A DNA stretch of 39,498 bases, from NCBI GenBank assembly GCA_015978205.1, contig JADWMM010000043.1, positions 1 to 39,498 on the forward strand. Direction: 5' to 3'. Below are positions 23,186-32,215 of this stretch, in pieces; the first letter of the stretch is position 1; each line of letters starts with the position of its first letter. Position numbers and translations under genes: made by a program. The notes under the pieces are model-generated. The model saw only the letters and a program-made list of their open reading frames with translations. It was not told where the DNA came from and did no database searches. Source of the stretch: Alkaliphilus sp. NP8. Lineage in GTDB: Bacteria > Bacillota > Clostridia > Peptostreptococcales > Natronincolaceae.

Positions 23186-24880
23186 ATGGATACTAATCAG
23201 TTAGGAGTGCAATATCATCATAGATATATGAAAACGAAGATTGAAAATGATGGGCTATATATCTATGACAAAGATGAAAAGAAGTACTTTTATCTTTGTA
23301 GGTACATTAATATCAATAAAATTGCAACAGACATTCTTACTGGAGATGTTCAAATAGAAATTGAATATATTCATAATCAAGAAGTAAGAACAATGATTCT
23401 TCCAAGAGAAGTTTTTGTAAAGAATAAGCTCTTAAATGAACTTCCTGCAAAAGGAATAGATGTTACAGATAAAAATGTAATAAAAGTTCTTGATTATCTT
23501 TTATATAGTGAACAACATGCTAATCACTTAAACTTTCATGAACAAGTAGGCTGGGAAGAGATTGAGGGCAACAGAGTATTTTTGCTTCAAGACATATATG
23601 GAATAAATATTCAATCAGAGTATAAGGGAGATTTAAATATTTGTCCTAAAGGAACCTATGAAGAGTGGAAGGCTTTAATGGAAGAAGAAGTCATAGGGAA
23701 TCACCCCTTAGAATTAGCTCTAGTATTAGGCTTATCTTCACCATTGGCATCTTTACTTAAGAAATTATTGGGCTTGGATGTATTATTCTTTCATATTTAT
23801 GGTAATTCAACAACAGGAAAGACAACAGCACTATCGGTAGCAACATCTACCTTTGGATATCCAAGCAAAAGTAACAATGGTCTTGTTAAGACTTGGTTAG
23901 CCACTAATAATGCTATGTTAGGTTACTTAAGTGGAATAAATGGTTTGCCAATGGCTATTGATGAAGCATCAGTTAGACGAAACGCAGACTATACAAAGAT
24001 GATCTATGAGATTGTAGATGGAATAGAAAAAGCAAGAGCAAATAAAAATGGGAGGAACCAAGAACGAAGAGAATGGTCTGGAACAGTACTGTCTACAGCA
24101 GAAAACTCTTTACTTGGGAATAGCAATCACAATAATGGTTTAAGAGTAAGACTTTTAGAACTAGGTCATCTTCAATGGACTTCTTCAGCAAATAATGCAG
24201 AAAGATTAAAAAGAGAGCTACTAAATAATTATGGACATGCAGGAATCAAATTCATTAGATATTTAATGAGCTATAAAGACGAAGAAATCATTGAAGCTTT
24301 CAAAAAATCAAAGGAAAAAGTGATGGAGACTATAACAATAAAAGATGAATTTACAGATAGAATTGCTGATAAGATAGCAGTAATCTATCTAACAGCATTA
24401 TTTACTAAGAAAGCTCTTGACTTGAATATAAGTCCTAAGGCGATACTAGAGATTTTAATAGAAGCAGATGCTCAACAAGCAGGGGATAGAAAGCTACATT
24501 TTAAAGCGTATGAGCATTTAAAAACAGAGATTATTAAAAATCTAAATAAGTTTATTTATAAGGATAATCTTGAAACATATAGCATTGTAAAAAAGCAATA
24601 TAAAGATAAAATTCTTCCCAATGGTGAGATATTAGGAAGAATAGAAATGCAAGATAATACGATTCATCAAGTATTGTTACCAAAAGAGCAATTAAAAAGA
24701 ATCCTTTATGAAGGTGGTTTTACTGATATCGACTCTATTTTAATAAAATGGAGAGATGAGAACCTAATTGATGCAGATAAAGGGAAATTCACAAGAAAAA
24801 GAAAGCTTTTTGACAAAGGAATTTCCCAAAGAGTAATTGTTATTAATATAAATTGTGATTTAGATGAAGAAGAAGAATAA
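23186..24880 (+). CDS. DUF927 superfamily helicase-like ATPase
   Basis: A 564-residue protein. DUF927-type sequence begins near residue 115 (NFHEQVGWEEIEGNRVF). It has Walker A GNSTTGKTT (206-214), Walker B-like AIDEAS (about 257), and arginine-rich LRVRLLEL. DUF927 proteins accompany primase or replication modules of mobile elements, and helicase action on element DNA is inferred. GGAGGTGG precedes the ATG. It has a shared operator region with the divergent regulator. Confidence 0.85.
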   Translation: MDTNQLGVQYHHRYMKTKIENDGLYIYDKDEKKYFYLCRYININKIATDILTGDVQIEIEYIHNQEVRTMILPREVFVKNKLLNELPAKGIDVTDKNVIKVLDYLLYSEQHANHLNFHEQVGWEEIEGNRVFLLQDIYGINIQSEYKGDLNICPKGTYEEWKALMEEEVIGNHPLELALVLGLSSPLASLLKKLLGLDVLFFHIYGNSTTGKTTALSVATSTFGYPSKSNNGLVKTWLATNNAMLGYLSGINGLPMAIDEASVRRNADYTKMIYEIVDGIEKARANKNGRNQERREWSGTVLSTAENSLLGNSNHNNGLRVRLLELGHLQWTSSANNAERLKRELLNNYGHAGIKFIRYLMSYKDEEIIEAFKKSKEKVMETITIKDEFTDRIADKIAVIYLTALFTKKALDLNISPKAILEILIEADAQQAGDRKLHFKAYEHLKTEIIKNLNKFIYKDNLETYSIVKKQYKDKILPNGEILGRIEMQDNTIHQVLLPKEQLKRILYEGGFTDIDSILIKWRDENLIDADKGKFTRKRKLFDKGISQRVIVININCDLDEEEE

Positions 24881-24895
24881 AAAGGAGGAATTTAA

Positions 24896-25465
24896 ATGGA
24901 AAATTTAAAAATTAATGATACAAGCTTTGAAAATATGTATACATCTACAGAAATAGAGGTAGAAGTTGAAGGGGATGTTGATTTATTTACAGAGATAGAG
25001 TCGGAGGTCGAGGAGGATAATGATTTATCTACAGAGATTGAAGTAGAGGTAGAGGTTCAAGAGGATATTGATTTATTTAAGCTAAATCCTTCAAAAAGTG
25101 AAAATATCAATAGAAACTATAATGGATCAGGTGTTATGTCCATAGTTAACTCAAAATGTGGAAAAAGAATAAGCTTTACTGAGAAATCTATGGAAAAGCT
25201 AAATAATCCTAAAAAGCTACAGTTTGCATATAATGAAGATACTATTGCTGTAGGAGAAAAAATGCCTAATGGAGAAAAAGGATATACTGTAAAAACTACT
25301 GGTAAAAAGTATATTGTGTATGCGGCAAAACTTGTAGATGAATTCACTGAGGAATTGAGACTGGATTTTACTAAGAAAACATCTATGACATTTTATGATG
25401 TAAAGTACACATCATATGAAGGATCACCAGTAGCAGTGATAAAAGTAAAAGATAATAATCATTAA
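24896..25465 (+). CDS. Element protein with three acidic repeats
   Basis: A 189-residue protein. Near its start are about three tandem units of about 19 residues, each TEIE-V/S-EVE then DLF or DLS, encoded by direct DNA repeats of about 57-60 bases (24950-25078). The C-terminal 120 residues (SIVNSKCGKRISFTEKSMEKL) form a separate basic-acidic domain of unknown type. AAAGGAGG lies before the ATG. Same operon as the DUF927 gene, 15 bases apart. The repeat number may differ between strains. Confidence 0.6.
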   Translation: MENLKINDTSFENMYTSTEIEVEVEGDVDLFTEIESEVEEDNDLSTEIEVEVEVQEDIDLFKLNPSKSENINRNYNGSGVMSIVNSKCGKRISFTEKSMEKLNNPKKLQFAYNEDTIAVGEKMPNGEKGYTVKTTGKKYIVYAAKLVDEFTEELRLDFTKKTSMTFYDVKYTSYEGSPVAVIKVKDNNH

Positions 25466-25475
25466 AGATGTAAAA

Positions 25476-25505
25476 ATAAGGGCTTGATAGAAGCCCTTAT
25501 TTTTA
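25476..25505 (+). terminator. Terminator
   Basis: ATAAGGGCTT, five bases, then its exact inverse and TTTTTA. Confidence 0.9.
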
Positions 25506-25560
25506 TGTAAATAAATTGGATTTAAATATATATTATATTGTTGATAACGAGGTGGGAAAG

Positions 25561-25659
25561 TTGGATTTAAAAGATAGCTGTGAATATGAAAATATGATAG
25601 AAATTTTAGTTGAAATAATAAAGTCTCATATTGAGAAAGGAGAATATAAAGATGAGTAA
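25561..25659 (+). CDS. Small ORF before the recombinase, 32 residues
   Basis: TTG start with GAGGTGGG before it. The peptide is acidic and helical (SCEYENMIEILVEIIKSHIE), and its end overlaps the recombinase start by eight bases, so the two are probably translationally coupled. Unknown function; it may help set the level of recombinase. Confidence 0.45.
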   Translation: MDLKDSCEYENMIEILVEIIKSHIEKGEYKDE

Positions 25660-27265
25660 AGTAAGAGTAGCAATATATGCAAGAGTTTCAACTGTGGAGC
25701 AAGCTGAGGAAGGGTACTCTATTGATGCACAAGTTGAATTTTTAAGAAATAAATGTAAGTTAGAAGGAAAGACTGTAGTCGCTATTTATGAAGATAGAGG
25801 GATCAGCGGTAAATCAATAGATAAAAGATTTGAACTTCAAAGAATGTTGGAAGATAGTAAAGAAGATATTTTTGATGAAGTTATCGTTTGGAAAACTAGT
25901 AGACTTGCAAGGAATTCTTTAGATTTATTACAAATTATGAAAACATTAAGTGAGAATGGAGTAGTTTTTATAAATGCAACTGAGCCATACGATACTTCAA
26001 CAGCAACAGGAAAACTGATGATGCAGTTGCTTGCTAGTGTTGCCGAATTTGAAAGAACAACTATAATAGAAAATTTGAAAATGGGTATGAATGCAAGAGC
26101 AAGAAAAGGTTATAAAAATGGGGGGAAGCTATTGGGGTATCGATCAGTTGGTAAAGGAAAAGAAAGTAGATTAGAAATAGTACACGAAGAGGCTGAAATT
26201 GTTAGAAAGATTTTTAATTTGTATGTAGAAGGAAAAGGGTATAAAGCAATAGCAAATAAACTCAATAAGCAAGGTTATCGAACAGTAAAAGGAAATTTGT
26301 ATGGAATAAGTGGTATTAGAGAGATTCTTGCTAATCCAACTTATATAGGTAAAATAAGGTTTAATAAAATGACAGATTGGAGTAGCAAAAGAAGAAAAGG
26401 GAAAAATGATAATTATATATTGGTTGATGGTCTTCATGAAGGAATAATTTCTGAAGATATTTGGAATAAAGCACAGGAGATAAGAAAAGTAAGATCAGAC
26501 AAGTATCCAAGAACGTATTCAGGAGAATTTCCATTAACAGGACTTTTAAAATGTCCTGAATGTGGCTATGGAATGGTGGCGTCTAGAACAACTAATACCT
26601 TAAAAGATGGAACAAAAAGAAGAATTCGTTATTATTCTTGTGGCAAATTTAGAAATAAGGGTTCTGTTGCTTGTAGAGCAAATTCTGTTAGAGCAGATGA
26701 AGCTGAAAAGTATGTATTTGATAGAATAAAGAAAGTAATGCTCAATGAGCAGGTACTAAAAGATATTGTTAATAATCTCAATAAAACAAGAAAAGAGGTA
26801 ATAAAACCTCTGGAATCTGAGAAAAAGGCAATAGAAAAGCAGATGGAAAATCATGCAGAAAAGAAAAAAAGAGTCTTTGATTTATATGAAGATGGGAATT
26901 TACCAAAGGAAATGTTAACAGAAAGATTGAAGGATTTAGAAACCAAAATGGAACAATTAGAATTAAGAAAACTTGAAATAATGGATAAAATAAGATCGAA
27001 TAGTTCCGATCCTATTCCATATAAGGTAGTAAAAGAAGCCATGCAAGACTTTAATAAGTTGCTTAGTAGTGCAGATAAAGATCAAAGGAAATTATTCTTG
27101 CAGTTAATAGTAGAAAAGATTACTGTAGGAGAAAATAAAAAAGTAGACACAATAGAAATTCATTTTAATGAAACCTTGTATAACTTAATAAAGTCTTTTT
27201 TAGGGGAAGAATCTTCATATGATGAGGATTCTTCCTCTTCTTTTGTTTTTGCCATTGCGATATAA
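25652..27265 (+). CDS. Large serine recombinase (element integrase)
   Basis: Start chosen at ATG 25652 (SKVRVAIYARVSTVEQ) because GAAAGGAG is well placed. An earlier in-frame start at 25631 lacks this. The catalytic serine is S13. Resolvase domain about 1-150 (RLARNSLDLLQIM, EFERTTIIENL), recombinase domain about 160-270, zinc ribbon CPECG with YYSCG and C (about 300-350), coiled coil about 385-460. It is expected to integrate and excise the element between att sites. The last 20 residues (SSYDEDSSSSFVFAIAI) are unusual because a terminator is encoded in the gene end. Total 537 residues, normal for the family. Confidence 0.95.
   Translation: MSKVRVAIYARVSTVEQAEEGYSIDAQVEFLRNKCKLEGKTVVAIYEDRGISGKSIDKRFELQRMLEDSKEDIFDEVIVWKTSRLARNSLDLLQIMKTLSENGVVFINATEPYDTSTATGKLMMQLLASVAEFERTTIIENLKMGMNARARKGYKNGGKLLGYRSVGKGKESRLEIVHEEAEIVRKIFNLYVEGKGYKAIANKLNKQGYRTVKGNLYGISGIREILANPTYIGKIRFNKMTDWSSKRRKGKNDNYILVDGLHEGIISEDIWNKAQEIRKVRSDKYPRTYSGEFPLTGLLKCPECGYGMVASRTTNTLKDGTKRRIRYYSCGKFRNKGSVACRANSVRADEAEKYVFDRIKKVMLNEQVLKDIVNNLNKTRKEVIKPLESEKKAIEKQMENHAEKKKRVFDLYEDGNLPKEMLTERLKDLETKMEQLELRKLEIMDKIRSNSSDPIPYKVVKEAMQDFNKLLSSADKDQRKLFLQLIVEKITVGENKKVDTIEIHFNETLYNLIKSFLGEESSYDEDSSSSFVFAIAI
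27205..27250 (+). terminator. Terminator inside the end of the recombinase gene
   Basis: GGAAGAATC, 13 bases, then its exact inverse and CTCTTCTTTTGTTTTT. It lies within the last 20 codons of the gene. Confidence 0.65.
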
Positions 27266-27389
27266 GTTTGAAGAAAAAATGTAGAATTAAAACAAATATA
27301 GTTGCTATATTATAAAAAAATGTTTTAATATATAATCATAATTTAAATTCAAAAGAAAAATAATGATGAGAATATGGGGAGAGATCATT

Positions 27390-28592
27390 ATGTTGTGCTT
27401 GAAGTGTGTAAAGATAATAACAGATGTTGACAATTTGCTGATTGAGTTTGATCCTGAAGAATATGGACTGTGTGAGAACATAAAAGAAAGTTTGATATGT
27501 GAAAGATGTAACTCAGATATTTTGATTGGAGATTATTATTTTGAAGACGAAAGTGAAACAGAAGAAATAGAGAGTGAGTTATGTTATAAAATTGGAAAGG
27601 CAGTCCAAAAAAATATATCTTCCTGTCCTAACTGTGGACATGGTTCAGATATGAAGGATTTACAAGCAAGTTTATATATTCATTTTAAAGAAGATGATGA
27701 GTGGGAAGATATGTATGATGATTATCATATTTATACAGAATTACAAGGATTGATCGCAGATAATAGTTTAGTCGATGATGATTATTATGATGAGATTATT
27801 GATAACATAAGATGTCCTCAATGTGGTAATGGGGGTGGTGCATACAGTAAGGATACAATGTATGATGAAAAATTTGATAGATGGACAGAAGTTTATACAA
27901 AAAGGGATGTAGAACTTTTCGACGAAAATTTTTATGGAGAAGTATATAAAAGTATTAAAGATTATGTGGAGCTGATAGGGAGTAAAATTAAAATAGAGAA
28001 ATTAGAGGAATTTAGAAACAAATATGTTTTAAATCCAATATTTATAACGCAAGAGGACATGTTCAAGGTTCTATATGATAAGTTAAATGAAGTCTTCAAT
28101 AAGGGACCTAATATTACTCTTTACAAGTCTAAAAGATTGTATAGAACTAGACCAAATGAAAACGGAAATTCTTTGTTTGATAAAACTGAGTTGTGGAATC
28201 CACCAATGGTATTAGCAAATCAAGGGCGATATAATACTCATGGAAAGTCTGTTTTATACTGTTCGAATAATATCGATATACTAACAAAAGAGGTTCCCAT
28301 ACCTGCGGACAAAGAATACAATTTCGCAACCCTTAGATTACTAAAGCCGATGAAAATGCTCCCGATTGACATCATTTTTAGTGATTTTGAAGGATTTATA
28401 AATGATAACTCTGTGGAAGATAGTGTGATGAAGAAAAAATATATTCTAACTAACATCATTCAATTAATTTGTGAAAGAATTGGATATAATGGCGTAGCTT
28501 ACAAATCGGTAAAGGATAGTAGATATGTTAATTATGCATTTTTTAATTTTGAAAAGAATCAAGATATAGAAATTCTAAATGTCTTTAAGTAA
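27390..28592 (+). CDS. RES-domain protein with zinc-ribbon region
   Basis: Start at ATG 27390 (LCLKCVKII), with GGGGAGAG seven bases before it; an ATG at 27363 lacks a site. The N-terminal 200 residues carry several knuckles: CLKC, CERC, CPNCGH, CPQCG. The C-terminal part is a RES domain: LYRTRP, then QGRYNTHGKSVLYCSNN, and VAYKSVKD. RES proteins degrade NAD+ as toxins or abortive-infection effectors. This one is longer than the usual 150-230 residues, and no antitoxin gene is next to it. It could be a stand-alone defence gene at the edge of the element. Confidence 0.75.
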   Translation: MLCLKCVKIITDVDNLLIEFDPEEYGLCENIKESLICERCNSDILIGDYYFEDESETEEIESELCYKIGKAVQKNISSCPNCGHGSDMKDLQASLYIHFKEDDEWEDMYDDYHIYTELQGLIADNSLVDDDYYDEIIDNIRCPQCGNGGGAYSKDTMYDEKFDRWTEVYTKRDVELFDENFYGEVYKSIKDYVELIGSKIKIEKLEEFRNKYVLNPIFITQEDMFKVLYDKLNEVFNKGPNITLYKSKRLYRTRPNENGNSLFDKTELWNPPMVLANQGRYNTHGKSVLYCSNNIDILTKEVPIPADKEYNFATLRLLKPMKMLPIDIIFSDFEGFINDNSVEDSVMKKKYILTNIIQLICERIGYNGVAYKSVKDSRYVNYAFFNFEKNQDIEILNVFK

Positions 28593-28641
28593 TATGTCTA
28601 GAGCGAATATGCTAGGTACTTAAAACTAGGAATATTAATTG

Positions 28642-28699
28642 AAAAAACCGCCGATACAATGGTACGGTGAACCGTACCATAAATAACGGTGGTTTTTTG
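28642..28699 (+). terminator. Terminator with double hairpin
   Basis: AAAAAACCGCCG pairs with CGGTGGTTTTTT (one G.T) around an inner perfect hairpin ATGGTACGGT, GA, ACCGTACCAT. The right half resembles the terminator at 14302-14337 in the same orientation. The rest of the gap to 28853 shows nothing more than a promoter-like AT-rich stretch. Confidence 0.8.
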
Positions 28700-28853
28700 T
28701 GGAGTGAATACTCTTGAAACATAACAGACAAAAGCAAGAAGATATTCATTTTTATTTTGGACACTTATAATGTGCTCTACGTATCGAGATGTCTCATGAT
28801 ATAATGTATTTTAGAAAATAAAATATTTTAAAATCTAGAAATGGAGTGAAGAT

Positions 28854-31043
28854 ATGAACCTACAGGAGATATTAAAAACATATTTTGGATACGATGAGTT
28901 TAGAAAGGGTCAAGATAAATTAATAGAAGGGATAGTTAAAGGAAGAGATGCACTGGGAATAATGCCTACTGGTGGAGGGAAATCACTTTGTTATCAATTA
29001 CCTGCTATAGCTTTAGATGGTATTACTATAGTTATATCTCCCTTAATATCTCTTATGAAGGATCAGGTAGATTCATTAAATGAAATAGGCATAAATGCGG
29101 CTTATATAAATAGTACCCTTGGAAATAAGGAACTTTTAGATATATTAGATAATATACGTGAAAATAGATATAGAATTATATATGTTGCTCCTGAAAGATT
29201 AAATACTGGTGTATTTGTAGAGCTTGTTAAGGATATAAAGGTATCTCTTGTTGCTATAGATGAGGCCCACTGTATAAGTCAATGGGGGCATGACTTTAGG
29301 CCAAGCTATCTTGAAATTCCAAGATTTATAAATTCTTTAGAGCCTAGACCAATGGTAGCAGCCTTTACAGCAACGGCTACTAAAGAAATAATAAAAGAAA
29401 TTAAAATTCTTATAGGACTTAAAAACCCTATAGAGATAACAACAGGGTTTGATAGACCAAATCTTTATTATCAGATTATAAAAGTCAGTAAAAAGTGTAA
29501 ATTTTTAATGCAGTATTTAGATGGAAATTTTAAAAGTGAATCTGGAATAGTATATTGTGCTACAAGAAAAACAGTTGAGTCCTTGGTTAAGATGTTAAAT
29601 GACAACGGATTTTCTGCAGTTGGATACCATGGAGGAATGAATTCAGCAGAACGTCAAAATAACCAGGATGATTTCATACTTGGAATGAAAAGGATTATAG
29701 TTGCAACAAATGCTTTTGGTATGGGAATAGATAAGCCTGATGTAAGGTTTGTAATACACTATAATATGCCTAAAAATATGGAAGCATATTATCAAGAGGC
29801 GGGAAGAGCAGGCCGTGATGGGGAAAAAAGTGATTGTATTTTATTATATTCTTCGGCAGATATAGTAAAACAAAAGCTAATGCTTCAAAATGATTATCTA
29901 GACCCAGAAAGGCAAGAGGTTTTATATAAAAATCTACAGTATCTGGTTAATTATTGTAATACAAATGATTGTCTTAGGAATCAAATACTTAAATACTTTG
30001 ATGAAGAGCCTACAAATGACAACTGTCAAAATTGTAGTAATTGCCTTGATAACTCGGAAATGATAGATATAACCCTAGAGGCAAAAAAAATACTATCCTG
30101 CATATATAGGGTGAATCAAAGATATGGAACAAATATGGTTATACAGGTGCTTAGAAGGTCTAAGAATAAAAAAGTATTGGAGGCTGGACTGGATCACGTG
30201 TCTACCTATGGAATAATGGAGAGTTATAGTAACAATACAATAAGTGAAATAATTATGACATTGGTGTCTAAGGGGTATATCTATATAACCCATGATAAAT
30301 ATCCAGTATTAAAACTAACTAACAAATCTAAGGATGTACTAAGTGGAAAAATACAAGTATTCCATAAAAAACATTTACTACAAAAGAAAGAGGAAAAAAA
30401 TGTAAAGTATGATAAGGCTATAAAAGGTAAGGATGTAGACTTTGATAAAAAACTATTTGAAAAGCTAAAGGAGTATAGACATAAAATAGCCCAAGTAAAA
30501 GAAGTTCCACCATATGTTATATTCCATGACGTATCTTTAAAGGAAATGGCAGCCTATTTTCCACAGGATAAAGAATCTTTCTTAGAAATAAAGGGTGTAG
30601 GGGATAAAAAGCATGAAAACTATGGTAAAGATTTTATTGACTTAATTAAAACATATTGTAATGAAAAAGGATTAAGTCCAATTAAGCAGATAAAAGAAGA
30701 GGAAACAATTAAAGAAAAACAAGATTCAGATAAAGAAAATAAACTAGATAGATATGAACTAACATATAATTGTTACTTAGAAGGATTTTCTTTAAATGAA
30801 ATAGCAGAAAAAAGAAGACTAACCCCTTCAACTATATTAAATCACCTAGAGAAGTGTGAAAAAGATGGGAAAGAAGTTGAATGGGAAAGATTTATTGATG
30901 ATAAAAAAGAAAAATCGATACTAAAGGTAATAAATGATATAGGAACAGATAAATTAAAGCCTATAAAAGAAGCCTTACCTGATGATTTTAGTTATGATGA
31001 CATAAAGATTGTTATTTGTAGGTATGGGTTGGGAGTTTGTTAG
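28854..31043 (+). CDS. recQ: ATP-dependent DNA helicase RecQ
   Basis: A 729-residue superfamily 2 helicase. Motif I GIMPTGGGKSLCYQ (35-48), DEAH (136-139) with CISQWGHDFRP, motif VI QEAGRAGRDG. The RecQ zinc site has four cysteines (CLRNQIL, then CQNCSNC), and an HRDC-type domain runs from about 540 to 600 (YFPQDKESFLEIKGVGDKK). The last 100 residues carry an extra helix-turn-helix (YLEGFSLNEIAEKRRLTPSTILNHLEKC), as found in long Bacillota RecQ proteins. Unwinds 3'-to-5' in recombination and repair. ATGGAGTGAAG precedes the ATG. It is the first chromosomal-type gene after the accessory block. Confidence 0.95.
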   Translation: MNLQEILKTYFGYDEFRKGQDKLIEGIVKGRDALGIMPTGGGKSLCYQLPAIALDGITIVISPLISLMKDQVDSLNEIGINAAYINSTLGNKELLDILDNIRENRYRIIYVAPERLNTGVFVELVKDIKVSLVAIDEAHCISQWGHDFRPSYLEIPRFINSLEPRPMVAAFTATATKEIIKEIKILIGLKNPIEITTGFDRPNLYYQIIKVSKKCKFLMQYLDGNFKSESGIVYCATRKTVESLVKMLNDNGFSAVGYHGGMNSAERQNNQDDFILGMKRIIVATNAFGMGIDKPDVRFVIHYNMPKNMEAYYQEAGRAGRDGEKSDCILLYSSADIVKQKLMLQNDYLDPERQEVLYKNLQYLVNYCNTNDCLRNQILKYFDEEPTNDNCQNCSNCLDNSEMIDITLEAKKILSCIYRVNQRYGTNMVIQVLRRSKNKKVLEAGLDHVSTYGIMESYSNNTISEIIMTLVSKGYIYITHDKYPVLKLTNKSKDVLSGKIQVFHKKHLLQKKEEKNVKYDKAIKGKDVDFDKKLFEKLKEYRHKIAQVKEVPPYVIFHDVSLKEMAAYFPQDKESFLEIKGVGDKKHENYGKDFIDLIKTYCNEKGLSPIKQIKEEETIKEKQDSDKENKLDRYELTYNCYLEGFSLNEIAEKRRLTPSTILNHLEKCEKDGKEVEWERFIDDKKEKSILKVINDIGTDKLKPIKEALPDDFSYDDIKIVICRYGLGVC

Positions 31044-31184
31044 TAATTAAGAATAGTAGGATTTAATGTCGTAAAATTTAGTCCTTAATATTACTGAATC
31101 TGTCAAATTAATACTTTTATAAAACCTAACCTTGATAATTATTAAATTACAAAACAAAAAATATGAAATAGGAGGTAAAGTTAG

Positions 31185-31451
31185 ATGGATATGTGGATTA
31201 TTGCATTGTTAATAATAATAATAGTAATATTAGTGGGTTCTTCCAATTCCTCAGAGTTCGAGATAAAATATATGGATAAAAAACTAGATAGAATTATGGA
31301 GCATCTAGGCATAGAAGATATAAATATAGATGAGGAATTGATAGAACTTTTATCAGAAGAAAAAAATATACCAGCGATAAAAAGGCTAAGAGAAGAAACA
31401 GGAATGAGCCTTAAAGAAGCTAAGGAGTATGTTGATAATTTGAAAAGATAA
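31185..31451 (+). CDS. Small membrane protein with L7/L12-like C-terminal domain
   Basis: Eighty-eight residues: one span (MWIIALLIIIIVILVGS), a charged helix, then IPAIKRLREETGMSLKEAKEYVDNL, the pattern of the ribosomal L7/L12 C-terminal domain. Membrane-anchored L7/L12-like proteins are common in Bacillota. Their task is unknown, but the domain usually binds proteins. AGGAGG lies before the ATG. Confidence 0.65.
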   Translation: MDMWIIALLIIIIVILVGSSNSSEFEIKYMDKKLDRIMEHLGIEDINIDEELIELLSEEKNIPAIKRLREETGMSLKEAKEYVDNLKR

Positions 31452-31522
31452 TCTATAGATTTAATTAATACTGAATATAAGTAGAAAATATGTCTGAACT
31501 ATATATAATAGGGAGTTGTGCT

Positions 31523-31714
31523 ATGAGAAAGGAATTCGAAATTCAAGGTTGTGTAGAGGTTCCGATGGAATTATCAGAAGATGAATTTTTTGATAAATTC
31601 ATTGCTTTTATTGAGTACAATAATTGGTCGTTTGGTGGAGGCATTAATGAAGTTGTTGGTGGATACTATATTAATGCGGATGGAACAAGAGGTAAACATG
31701 TTCTTGATGAATAA
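31523..31714 (+). CDS. Small protein of unknown function
   Basis: Start at ATG 31523 (RKEFEIQGCVEVPM), with GGGAG before it, rather than at an earlier ATG (31490) lacking a site. Sixty-three residues. The stretch EFFDKFIAFIEYNNWSFGGGINEVVGGYYI resembles small alpha-beta proteins of Bacillota. I cannot assign a role. A terminator follows. Confidence 0.55.
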   Translation: MRKEFEIQGCVEVPMELSEDEFFDKFIAFIEYNNWSFGGGINEVVGGYYINADGTRGKHVLDE

Positions 31715-31718
31715 AACG

Positions 31719-31746
31719 ACTACTATTTCATTTTAAAATAGTAGTA
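31719..31746 (+). terminator. Terminator-like hairpin
   Basis: ACTACTATTT, eight bases, then its exact inverse. The T run is weak. Confidence 0.55.
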
Positions 31747-31792
31747 ATAATACACGTTTTTAGAAATGCTGTGACTTTTATTGAAATGAGCA

Positions 31793-32206
31793 TTAATTAA
31801 TTTTTTTTCTATTAATGTTAATTGAAATTTTTTTATTTAATGAAAAAGACAAAAAGAATAAAATACAAGCTAATAAACAAGCAAATACAATATTGTATAT
31901 TAAAAAGCTAATCTTCGTGTTACTTGAGTTACTAAAAAAATAAATTGCTGAAAAAATAAAAGCAACTGAAAAAGATTCAATAAAGCTTCTAATTTTCAAA
32001 AGCTTATTACTATATTTTATATCCATCTTTTTTGCGATTAATACATCAAGACCTATCAATATAAATATAAAAATCCATAGTAAAGTTATAAAAATAATAT
32101 TAACTCCGGATAAATATTTAGAAGAAAAATAAGATACAATACTTAAAAGTAATATGTTTGTTAGCCCCTTTGTAACTGCTAACTTTAAATAATTCCATTG
32201 AATAAT
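31793..32206 (-). CDS. Four-span membrane protein, probable AUU start
   Basis: About 137 residues with four hydrophobic segments (the first two at about 10-30 and 34-54). The only standard start in the frame is GTG at 32215, but that codon is the last part of the AAGGAGGTG ribosome binding site itself. ATT at 32206 is six bases after it, the ideal distance, so AUU is the most likely start. If GTG is used the protein has three more residues. No named family. Confidence 0.6.
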   Translation of the reverse strand: MIQWNYLKLAVTKGLTNILLLSIVSYFSSKYLSGVNIIFITLLWIFIFILIGLDVLIAKKMDIKYSNKLLKIRSFIESFSVAFIFSAIYFFSNSSNTKISFLIYNIVFACLLACILFFLSFSLNKKISININRKKIN

Positions 32207-32215
32207 TTGACTCAC

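Noticed and set aside
6192..27293. Fifteen-base direct repeat ATGTAGAATTAAAAC at 6192 and 27279 as att sites
   Set aside because: The sequence is AT-rich and chance matches of this length are expected in a window of this composition. Also, serine recombinase sites need not share that much.
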